From contig JBKEEF010000013.1 of NCBI GenBank assembly GCA_047975765.1, forward strand, positions 62,001 to 126,000: a DNA stretch of 64,000 bases. Direction: 5' to 3'. The stretch comes from JAQWBS01 sp047975765 (GTDB lineage Bacteria > Pseudomonadota > Alphaproteobacteria > RF32 > CAG-239). Positions 57,440-64,000 of the stretch are shown piece by piece; the first letter of the stretch is position 1, and each line of letters begins with the position of its first letter. The notes below the pieces were generated by a model. The model saw only the letters and a program-made list of their open reading frames with translations, searched no databases and was not told the origin of the DNA. A program made the translations under genes and the position numbers.

Positions 57440-59385
57440 ATTTAGTAAATAAGATATTTGGAAAAAATAACAATAAGAATAAAGATAAAATACAAAATGA
57501 TTGGATAGGTTTCAATTTTTCTCTAAAATCTTTGGAAGATAAAGATAAAATTGTAGAAATAGTTGAACCAAAAACATTAGCAAATATGCGTCTTGAAGGT
57601 AATGCTAATGATTATGGTTCAGGAAAGGGAATAAAATTATATAATTCTCATAAGCTTAAGATGGATAATCAGTGGGTTAATCCTTTTAGTTCTGTAAACA
57701 CTGGGTATGGAACTGCCCATCTTTCATTATATATGTATCAACCAGTTAATTATTACCAATGTGCTGTTATGGCACAAGATCCACTTTTTGCAAGGCTATT
57801 TAGTATTTTATCTGATGAACCCCTTGCTAAAGGCGGAGAAATAAGAACAAAGGATACAAAAGAAGATAAATTTTTTGATGAAATTGATGTCTTGGTAACA
57901 AGATATAAAATTATTGAGACTGTTAAATTAGCTCTTAAAAAATCTTATAGCTTAGGTGGTTGTCTGGTTTTAAAAGATTGCGGGTCCAACAATCTAGAGT
58001 TACCATTTAGAAAATCAGATTATAAAAAATTCAAGGGATTTAGAATTATTGAACCTATGAATTGTACAGCTGTTGATGTTAATACTACAGAACCTGCAAA
58101 AGAAAATTATATGGACCCAGATAAGTGGTATATTATTGGTTTAGGAGTCGTCCATAAAAGCCATGTTATTAAATTTTCATTAAATGAACCTGAAGAATTT
58201 CTTAAGCCTATTTGTATGTATTTGGGAATGCCTTTAACGCAAATATTAAAGCAAGATGTAGCAAATTCAAATCTAGCTTCTCAAGGTCTCGCAAATATGA
58301 TGAACAGATTTAGAAATATATATCTCAAAGTTGACGATACAAATTTTACTGGATCTGGAGCTTCTAATTTTAGATCGAGACTTGAAGCTATGGGGATATT
58401 ACAAGATAATTTTAATGTCACTCCTCTTAAAAAAGATGAAGATGTTGTTCAACTTGTATCATCAATAGCTGGAATGAATGAATCTGTTGAGCTTTTCTAT
58501 CAAATTGTAGCTTCAAAATCAGGTGTTCACTTCTCAAAATTATTCAAAACATCTCAAGGTTTAAATAATGATGGAGAAGGTGACAGAACAAATCATTATG
58601 ATAACCTTAAAGCAGTTCAATCATATCTTTCTCCAAAAATGGTTGAGATGTATAATATTATTGGAAAAATATATACTCAAGATGATGATTTTGAATTTAT
58701 AGCTTATGATTTTAATGAGCTTGAAATTCCTACACCAAAAGAGAAAGCGGATCTAATTAAAGCACATATTGAAGCAGGAAAAAATCTAACAGAAATGGGG
58801 GCTAAACGTGAACAGGTCTTTGAATGGATAAAAAGAAATAAAGAATTTGATTTAGAAGATATTGAACTTGATTTAGAAACAGATTTTCTTGATGAATATG
58901 AAGAAAAAGAAGTTAGTGTTCATAATGAAAAATTTATTGAAAGTGATCATACAAGAGATGAAGATGGAAAATTTACAAGCACTGGTTATTCTCGTGATAC
59001 ATCAGAATATTTATCCAAAGAAACCAAAGATTTTTTGGGCGAAAAATTTGAAGGATTTAAAGGAAGAGATGCTATTGATAAATTGATGGGAGAAAAAAGA
59101 GGATATGTTCCTAATGCATTTAGCCGTAAAGATATTGGAGATGTTTCTTTAATATGGGGTGATGATGAAATGGGATTGCAACATATTATTAAAAGAAGAA
59201 AAGAAACAAACCAGCCCATTGGAAGACTTTTCGAATCATTAACAGAAGTTATTGAGAAAGGAAATATTTCAGAAGGCAAGAAAGGAAGATTTGAAATAAA
59301 CTATAAAGGCAAGTTAGCAATTATTGAGCCCAAACTTTACAATGAAACGATAAATTTTCTTTTTACTGCTTATTACGAAAGATAA
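57436..59385 (+). CDS. Portal protein (DUF1073-like) fused to PBECR-type nuclease
   Basis: A 649-residue protein. Residues about 100-480 are a portal of the DUF1073 type (VAKSYSLGG, SRLEAMGIL, then KTSQGLNNDGEGDRTNHYDN and LSPKMVEMYNIIG). The C-terminal 140 residues (KDFLGEKFEGFKGRDAIDKL, then RGYVPNAFSRKDIGDVSLIWG and GLQHIIKRRKE, ending EINYKGKLAIIEPKLYNETI) form a phage-Barnase-EndoU-ColicinE5/D-RelE-like (PBECR) nuclease domain. Such domains are thought to be injected with DNA or to act in the host. The fusion is continuous with no stop. Confidence 0.85.
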   Translation: MNLVNKIFGKNNNKNKDKIQNDWIGFNFSLKSLEDKDKIVEIVEPKTLANMRLEGNANDYGSGKGIKLYNSHKLKMDNQWVNPFSSVNTGYGTAHLSLYMYQPVNYYQCAVMAQDPLFARLFSILSDEPLAKGGEIRTKDTKEDKFFDEIDVLVTRYKIIETVKLALKKSYSLGGCLVLKDCGSNNLELPFRKSDYKKFKGFRIIEPMNCTAVDVNTTEPAKENYMDPDKWYIIGLGVVHKSHVIKFSLNEPEEFLKPICMYLGMPLTQILKQDVANSNLASQGLANMMNRFRNIYLKVDDTNFTGSGASNFRSRLEAMGILQDNFNVTPLKKDEDVVQLVSSIAGMNESVELFYQIVASKSGVHFSKLFKTSQGLNNDGEGDRTNHYDNLKAVQSYLSPKMVEMYNIIGKIYTQDDDFEFIAYDFNELEIPTPKEKADLIKAHIEAGKNLTEMGAKREQVFEWIKRNKEFDLEDIELDLETDFLDEYEEKEVSVHNEKFIESDHTRDEDGKFTSTGYSRDTSEYLSKETKDFLGEKFEGFKGRDAIDKLMGEKRGYVPNAFSRKDIGDVSLIWGDDEMGLQHIIKRRKETNQPIGRLFESLTEVIEKGNISEGKKGRFEINYKGKLAIIEPKLYNETINFLFTAYYER

Positions 59386-59387
59386 AA

Positions 59388-59470
59388 AAAGCCGTGCAAG
59401 AGGGGTTTACTAATGCACGGTTACCTGATTGACAGACACTGATTGGGGGCTAGCCCCTTCCTCAATCAAC
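59388..59470 (+). ncRNA. Structured intergenic RNA element
   Basis: Two hairpins: CCGTGCA (59392) / TGCACGG (59414) and GATTG (59441) / CAATC (59463) with an inner GGGGC-TA-GCCCC. They occupy most of the 142-base gap between the portal-nuclease and MuF genes. The element is unlike a simple terminator because the T-run is missing. Confidence 0.5.
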
Positions 59471-59527
59471 TTTTATGAAATAATAGTATATTAATATAAT
59501 CAAATTGTCAATAAAAAAGGATGTAAA

Positions 59528-60388
59528 ATGAGAGGTCTAACAGTTGATACTTCACCTAAAAGACCATATTCAGAATATTATTATAGGAATGCTCTTGAAA
59601 AAGAGACAGATAAGTTTTTGAAGAAGACAATAAGTACCTCAAAAAGACATTTCTTAAACCTTGAGAAAGAAAAAAATAATAGAGGTTTTGAAGACATTAT
59701 AAAAGCTTTTGTTTCTTTATATGTTGTCAATTACGGAATATATATAAAAAATTCCGAGAAGATTGTTAATAAGTTTCTGAACATAGCACAAAAAGACTCT
59801 GCTGTTGCCTTCAAACGAGCAATGAAAAAAATTACAAAAGAAAATCTTTCATTTAATTTAAATGCACCTATTTTTAAGGATGTATTGAAACTTAAAATTA
59901 GACAGAATGTTTCTTTAATTAAGACAATATCAACCCAGTCTTTTTCAAATATAGAAACGATTGTTTATGATGCTGTAACCAAAGGTCAGGGATGGGGAGA
60001 GATTGAAGAAAGTTTATTTCATCAATATCATATTTCTACTGAAAAAATAAAAAAGATTGCAAGAGACCAAGCTGCTAAGACAACTCAATCTCTAAATGAA
60101 CTGTCACAGAGACAATCAGGGATTGAGTATTTTGAATGGCAGACTATGGAGGATGAAAGAGTATCTGAAGGATTTGGGGGGCATGAAAAACTTAATGGAA
60201 AAATATATAAATGGGGCGATACTGAAAATTACCCCATTATTGATTCATATGGAAATCGTGGTGTTCCTTCTGAAAGGGTGAACTGCAGATGTATTGCTTT
60301 GGCAGTTATACTCAGAGAAAATGAAGTATTGATTAAGCAAAGCGATGGTAGTTATAAAAGGGAAATAAAGAGAAATGCAAAAGTTTAA
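59528..60388 (+). CDS. Phage head morphogenesis protein (Mu F-like)
   Basis: A 286-residue minor head protein of the Mu gpF/SPP1 gp7 family. The conserved C-terminal half has IVYDAVTKGQGWGEIEESLF, KIARDQAAKTTQSLNELSQRQ, FEWQTMEDERVSEGF and GVPSERVNCRCIALAV, the last being the family's cysteine-rich ending. It follows the portal as in other phages. The gene overlaps the next by 14 bases. Confidence 0.92.
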   Translation: MRGLTVDTSPKRPYSEYYYRNALEKETDKFLKKTISTSKRHFLNLEKEKNNRGFEDIIKAFVSLYVVNYGIYIKNSEKIVNKFLNIAQKDSAVAFKRAMKKITKENLSFNLNAPIFKDVLKLKIRQNVSLIKTISTQSFSNIETIVYDAVTKGQGWGEIEESLFHQYHISTEKIKKIARDQAAKTTQSLNELSQRQSGIEYFEWQTMEDERVSEGFGGHEKLNGKIYKWGDTENYPIIDSYGNRGVPSERVNCRCIALAVILRENEVLIKQSDGSYKREIKRNAKV

Positions 60389-61502
60389 GATTGAAAATAA
60401 TTCATCTCTTCGTCACAAAGATGATAATGGATATCTCTATGTCCAAGAAAGTCCTATCTTAAAAAGTGGAGTTTTAGAATATTATGGAGAAGAACTTATT
60501 AGAGGTGGTAGTGACGTAATTGATGGAGTTAATATAGACCCTGATAAGATATATAAAGTTTATATTTCAGTTGATGAACTTGAAAAATCAAAAGATAGTT
60601 TTACTCTCCTTCCGATTGTCAATGATCATACTTGGCTTGGAGATGAAGGGGATGATGCTAAGGACTATCAAGAAGGCACGACAGGAGAAAAGGCTGTTGT
60701 AAAAGATGGCAAAATTTATGTTCCTTTAAAATTCACAGGTAAAGAAACAGTTGAATCCTTGGAAAATAAGGAAAAAGAAGAGTTATCTGCGAGCTATACA
60801 AATAAACTTAAAAAATCAGATAGTGAATATGATTTTGTAGCTACGGAGATAAAAGGCAATCACATTGCCTTGGTTGAACAGGGTCGATGTGGCTCTGATG
60901 TTAGAGTATTAAATAACAATATGGAGATTTCAAAAATGAAAACCAAAAATGAAGAAGAAAGCAAAGTCGATAATGAAGACAAAAGAAAGCTAATTGATGA
61001 AGTTGCTGGAATTTTGAAAGACAAAATCGATGATGAAATTTTAAAAAATATCATTAAGAAAATTGAAAAATTATCTTATGATACATCTGAAAATTCAAAA
61101 ACAGATAATGAAGATAAAGAAGAAAAGTCTGAAAATGAAGATGATAAATCTGAAAAAAAAGAAGTTAAGTCTGAAAATGAGGACAAAGAAGATGAAAAGG
61201 AAATTGCTAAAAAGGTTGAAAATTCAATTATAAGCAAAATTTCTAAGGAAAAGGAAGAACTTTCTAAAGCATATAATCATGCAAAAGCAGCAGGTATTGA
61301 GGTTGATCCTTTTGGATCAACAGCAAAAGATATTTATGTATCAGTTCTTAACCATAAAGGTGTAGAAGTTGATGGTAAAGAAACAACTAAGGAGCTTGAG
61401 CTTATGTTAAGAACTTGTAATGCTGTGTCAGTGAAAGTTGATAATGCTTATAATTATGGGTCTTCAGATAAAAATTTAGAAGAAAAAACATTTAACTTTT
61501 AA
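60375..61502 (+). CDS. DUF2213 protein: prohead protease/scaffold
   Basis: A 375-residue protein with the DUF2213 protease-like N-terminal domain (YLYVQESPILKSGVLEYYGEE, LLPIVNDHTWLGDEGDD, EKEELSASYTN, KGNHIALVEQGRCGSD) and a C-terminal scaffold: an acidic, lysine-rich, almost certainly disordered region near 190-290, then the helical ending KELELMLRTCNAV. The histidine and serine residues (NDH near 76, SASY near 138) may be catalytic. Such proteins mature the capsid. Confidence 0.85.
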   Translation: MQKFKIENNSSLRHKDDNGYLYVQESPILKSGVLEYYGEELIRGGSDVIDGVNIDPDKIYKVYISVDELEKSKDSFTLLPIVNDHTWLGDEGDDAKDYQEGTTGEKAVVKDGKIYVPLKFTGKETVESLENKEKEELSASYTNKLKKSDSEYDFVATEIKGNHIALVEQGRCGSDVRVLNNNMEISKMKTKNEEESKVDNEDKRKLIDEVAGILKDKIDDEILKNIIKKIEKLSYDTSENSKTDNEDKEEKSENEDDKSEKKEVKSENEDKEDEKEIAKKVENSIISKISKEKEELSKAYNHAKAAGIEVDPFGSTAKDIYVSVLNHKGVEVDGKETTKELELMLRTCNAVSVKVDNAYNYGSSDKNLEEKTFNF

Positions 61503-61520
61503 TCATAGAGGAAAATAAGA

Positions 61521-61988
61521 ATGCAAAATCAAGTATATATTAATAACCCAGTCTTTAGGGTTGGACAAGTAACTCGTGGCAATCCTGCTATTAAGTTACC
61601 AAGAATTGTTGAAGGATCTGATGTTAAAATCGGGTCCTTTGTTTTTGAAGGAACTGAAAAAGGTCAACAAGTAACTGGAAAAGATGCTTCTGCAACATCT
61701 GTTGCTGGATTGATTCTTTTTGAAAGATATCAAGTAGCAAAGAATGGTTTTGATGATAGTCATAAACTTGAAATCATTGAAGGTTCAGAAGTTGCTACAT
61801 ATCAAACTGGATTTGGTGCTGTAATTTCTTCAACAGCTTCAACGTATCGTCAAAAAGTAGGTGTTAATCCTACAACTGGTGAAATTGAAACATTTGATGC
61901 AACACCAAGTACGGGATTTATCGATACTGGATGGTTGGTAGAAACACCTGCAGGGGCAAATGAACCTTGCGAAATCTTTAAAATCTAG
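61521..61988 (+). CDS. Capsid cement / decoration protein
   Basis: A 155-residue, beta-rich protein (VYINNPVFRVGQVTRGNPAI, VGQVTRG, KIGSFVFEGTEKGQQVTGK) between the scaffold and major capsid genes, the place of cement proteins of the gp24/DUF2190 type. It ends GWLVETPAGANEPCEIFKI. The family match is from layout and length only. Confidence 0.7.
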   Translation: MQNQVYINNPVFRVGQVTRGNPAIKLPRIVEGSDVKIGSFVFEGTEKGQQVTGKDASATSVAGLILFERYQVAKNGFDDSHKLEIIEGSEVATYQTGFGAVISSTASTYRQKVGVNPTTGEIETFDATPSTGFIDTGWLVETPAGANEPCEIFKI

Positions 61989-61999
61989 GAGAAAAAAAG

Positions 62000-63037
62000 A
62001 TGAAGATACAAGTAAATAACTCTGTTGGTTTGAACCATAGAGACAACACAAAACTTTTAAACGAAGCAATAAGAAAAGGTATTATTGCTGTTGATAACTC
62101 TACCCATTTTATTGGTGGCGTATCAAGCGTAGCTCCGCTTGGTGCTTTGAATTATATCAGACCAGAGGCAATTGAAATTTTGACTGCTCCATTAGAGGCT
62201 GATGCAATTGCTACAGCTCAGAAAAATGGTAATTGGGGAGACGAATCTGTTACAATTAAATTGAAACAATTTAGTGGCTCTACCTCTCCAGATGACGGAA
62301 CCCCAGATGATGGGAAAAATTCAACAGCTAATTATAACACAACTGCTCGCGGAGTTTATTATTATAGAGCAGACTGGAAATCATCTGACAGAGATGAAGC
62401 TTCTGTTGGAACAGCGTTCAAGGAAAACTATCGTGCAGATCAAGCAAAAGCAGCAATGACAAGTTTGAATATTGATAGAAACTCATTTTTCTTCAGCGGT
62501 ATTAAACTTAAAAATTCTCCTCTTGCCGTTTATGGTTTTTTGAATGAACCTTCTCTTGGTGCTTATAAAACGGTTCCTGCAGTAAATAGCAAGAGAAAAT
62601 GGGAAGAAAAAGAACCTCAAGATATTGTAAATGATGTTGTTCTTGCTTTTCAAGATATTACTTCTAAATCCAATGGATTAAATAACAAATTTGGAGGTAA
62701 ATACAAGTTGAATATTGCTACAGATTCTATTGGATATATTGATAGAGCCAATAGTTACGGTGTAACTGCTCGAAAGCTTTTGAAAGAAATGTATGGTGAT
62801 AAGTTAGAAATTATTGCAGTTCCTCAACTTTCTAAAGCAGATTCAAATTCAGATGTTTTCTATCTTGTTTTTGAGAGCACAATTGCACCAACAGTTATAA
62901 ACAGCTATGTTGAGCTTGCAAGAGCGTATCCTTTGTTCCAAAAACATAGTGAGGTTTCTCAGAAAATCTCTGCAGGAACTTCTGGATGTGTTGTTCAATA
63001 TTCAATGTTTATTACCAGATATAATGGTATTGGTTAA
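62000..63037 (+). CDS. Major capsid protein (DUF2184)
   Basis: A 345-residue major head protein of the DUF2184 family: APLEADAIATAQKNGNWGDE, YYYRADWKSSDRDEASVG, NSFFFSGIKLKNSPLAVYGFLNEP and GCVVQYSMFITRYNGIG at the end are the conserved blocks. HK97-like fold is expected. Good RBS (AGGAG). A terminator follows. Confidence 0.9.
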   Translation: MKIQVNNSVGLNHRDNTKLLNEAIRKGIIAVDNSTHFIGGVSSVAPLGALNYIRPEAIEILTAPLEADAIATAQKNGNWGDESVTIKLKQFSGSTSPDDGTPDDGKNSTANYNTTARGVYYYRADWKSSDRDEASVGTAFKENYRADQAKAAMTSLNIDRNSFFFSGIKLKNSPLAVYGFLNEPSLGAYKTVPAVNSKRKWEEKEPQDIVNDVVLAFQDITSKSNGLNNKFGGKYKLNIATDSIGYIDRANSYGVTARKLLKEMYGDKLEIIAVPQLSKADSNSDVFYLVFESTIAPTVINSYVELARAYPLFQKHSEVSQKISAGTSGCVVQYSMFITRYNGIG

Positions 63038-63068
63038 GTTAAGGGGAGTTTTCTCCCCTTTATTTATT
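63037..63068 (+). terminator. Terminator after the capsid gene
   Basis: TAAGGGGAG-TTTT-CTCCCCTTTA hairpin with T-rich tail, 2 bases after the stop. It would let the capsid gene be made in excess of later tail genes. Confidence 0.8.
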
Positions 63069-63082
63069 TTTGGAGAAGTAAA

Positions 63083-63412
63083 ATGAAGATTATTATCAAA
63101 AAAGGAACGAATGCCTCTGCTTTTAAACTTAGTAGTGGCATCATGATTACACTAACACCTGACTTGATTTCACCCATTAAGGATGAAGATTTTGAACTTT
63201 TAATGGAAGAATATGGAGATTTTATCACTCCTCGCATTCTCTCAGATAAAAACCCTAGTGGATGTTTCATTATTAATAATAAAGAAGCAAACGCACAAGC
63301 GCAATCTTCTGAAATTGCTAATGAAACTCAAGATAATTCAAGACAATTAACTGAAGAAGAAGCAAACGCACAAGCGCAATCTTCTGAAAAAAAATCTAAA
63401 AAGAAAGGTTAA
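63083..63412 (+). CDS. Small phage protein with duplicated segment
   Basis: A 109-residue protein: an N-terminal domain (KIIIKKGTNASAFKLSSGIM, IMITLTPDLISPIKDED) of unknown fold, then two copies of EANAQAQSSE encoded by a direct DNA repeat (about 63282-63314 and 63357-63389), then a lysine tail. Its place between capsid and connector is common for small head proteins. Confidence 0.6.
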   Translation: MKIIIKKGTNASAFKLSSGIMITLTPDLISPIKDEDFELLMEEYGDFITPRILSDKNPSGCFIINNKEANAQAQSSEIANETQDNSRQLTEEEANAQAQSSEKKSKKKG

Positions 63413-63415
63413 TAA

Positions 63416-63826
63416 ATGGAGAATATAGCTGTAGAACTTGATGAGTTCTTGCTTAAGTTCCCATATTTTGTAAATAAAAATATATCTCAAGTAGGATTAG
63501 ATGCTCAATATCCTTTAATTGGAACATATATTTCCACAAAATATGGTGAAATTATTTTAGATAGAAACTTACAAAAACAAGGTGTCTATTTAGCGATGGC
63601 GCATATTATGTATTTGCAGCTAAATCCTTCTTCTTCAAGACCTGTTTCAAATGTATCGCAAGGTTCAGAAAGTGCAGGATTTGAAAAAATGCCTACAAAT
63701 GATTGGCTTGAATATGTTTTAGGAGCTACTATGTATGGGAGAGACCTTATTTTGATTTTGAGAAAAGTTCAGCCTAAAATGGCTATTAGACCTTCAAGTA
63801 TTTATCCATATTATGGGGGATTTTGA
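63416..63826 (+). CDS. Head-tail connector (DUF4054-like)
   Basis: A 136-residue protein of the DUF4054 type: LDEFLLKFPYFVNKNISQVG at the start, QGVYLAMAHIMYLQLN in the middle, then EYVLGATMYGRDLILILRK near the end and a C-terminal YPYYGGF. Such proteins connect the portal vertex to the tail. It overlaps the next start by one base (TGATG). Confidence 0.85.
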   Translation: MENIAVELDEFLLKFPYFVNKNISQVGLDAQYPLIGTYISTKYGEIILDRNLQKQGVYLAMAHIMYLQLNPSSSRPVSNVSQGSESAGFEKMPTNDWLEYVLGATMYGRDLILILRKVQPKMAIRPSSIYPYYGGF

Positions 63827-64000
63827 TGAGGGGGAATTGTGAGGTTAATACTTCAGATGTTGACAAACTTTTTGATGATTTAATTGAAGAATTAAAAAAT
63901 ACTCAAGGAATCAAGGTTGGCTTTATGAATGATGACAAATACCCCAATGGAAGATCTTTAACACAAAATGCTATCACTCAAGAATATGGAGCAATTATAG
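63826..64000 (+). CDS. Phage neck / tail-completion protein (truncated by window end)
   Basis: The first 58 codons of a gene whose rest lies beyond the window. MRGNCEVNTSDVDKLFDDLIEE, then GIKVGFMNDDKYPNGRSL and AITQEYGAII resemble tail-completion proteins that follow DUF4054 connectors. No more can be said. Confidence 0.6.
   Translation, partial: MRGNCEVNTSDVDKLFDDLIEELKNTQGIKVGFMNDDKYPNGRSLTQNAITQEYGAII

Overview
The window is low-GC bacterial DNA in two parts: about 35.8 kb of host chromosome, then the left 28 kb of a temperate prophage that runs off the right edge. The host genes suggest an AT-rich alphaproteobacterium. The F1 ATP synthase genes run atpA-G-D-C without F0 genes alongside. 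There is an MJ0042 zinc-finger protein next to ftsE/ftsX, a DUF2125-like protein, an unlinked mlaA-mlaC pair, and alphaproteobacterial-type RpoD and DnaG. Base composition and small genes fit an uncultured, possibly gut-associated lineage. That placement is inference; no rRNA gene is present.

Host region (1-35.8 kb), in order: end of atpA, atpG, atpD, atpC and a nitroreductase; a cupin protein; an ABC-F ATPase with a possible leader peptide; an unknown protein that appears frameshifted; a YqeY protein, dnaG and rpoD; a secreted beta-helix-type protein; a DegT aminotransferase; mlaA, mlaC and a GNAT acetyltransferase; tadA; an RluB/RsuA pseudouridine synthase with rsmD; a leftward envelope block (DUF2125-like, plsC, DUF218, ftsX, ftsE); the MJ0042 protein; two tandem secreted paralogues; argS with a small lipoprotein; a second nitroreductase; gap and pgk; a 640-residue unknown protein; palindromic intergenic repeats; and an M23 peptidase. 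Most transcription units end in clear intrinsic terminators, several of them placed to serve both strands.

Prophage (35.8-64 kb): a tyrosine integrase lies just beyond tRNA-Asp(GTC), so the 3' end of that tRNA is probably attL. The leftward early operon runs from a PL-like promoter near 45.7 kb to the integrase. It carries YqaJ exonuclease, DUF1351, RecT, a BRO-N protein, an LRR-like 60-bp repeat protein, and a Gly-rich protein made of 70 hexanucleotide repeats. A CI/S24 repressor and a Cro-like protein flank an operator region with three ATTATCGTAA sites. The rightward early operon holds a GapR-like protein, two related winged-helix replication proteins (one containing iteron-like repeats) and a DUF6456-like regulator. 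A cargo segment follows: zinc-ribbon and PH-domain membrane proteins, an antirepressor-like gene with a structured leader, a Panacea-type toxin-antitoxin pair and a phage tRNA with a CAU anticodon. The morphogenesis genes then begin: TerS, TerL, portal fused to a PBECR-like nuclease, MuF, DUF2213 protease/scaffold, cement protein, DUF2184 capsid, DUF4054 connector and a truncated neck gene.

The points most worth a second look are these. (1) Two antirepressor-like genes on opposite strands share a GAGC(G)TAGAAACTC hairpin and have leader/downstream complementarity, as in C4 antisense RNAs. (2) RecT is followed in frame, after one stop codon, by an SSB-type acidic tip. (3) Two adjacent repeat proteins sit beside a domain they partly share. 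(4) A Panacea antitoxin is paired with an uncharacterised toxin family. (5) Iterons lie inside the replication gene. (6) The portal is fused to a nuclease domain and followed by structured RNA. (7) Two host genes are broken at poly-A runs in the same direction.
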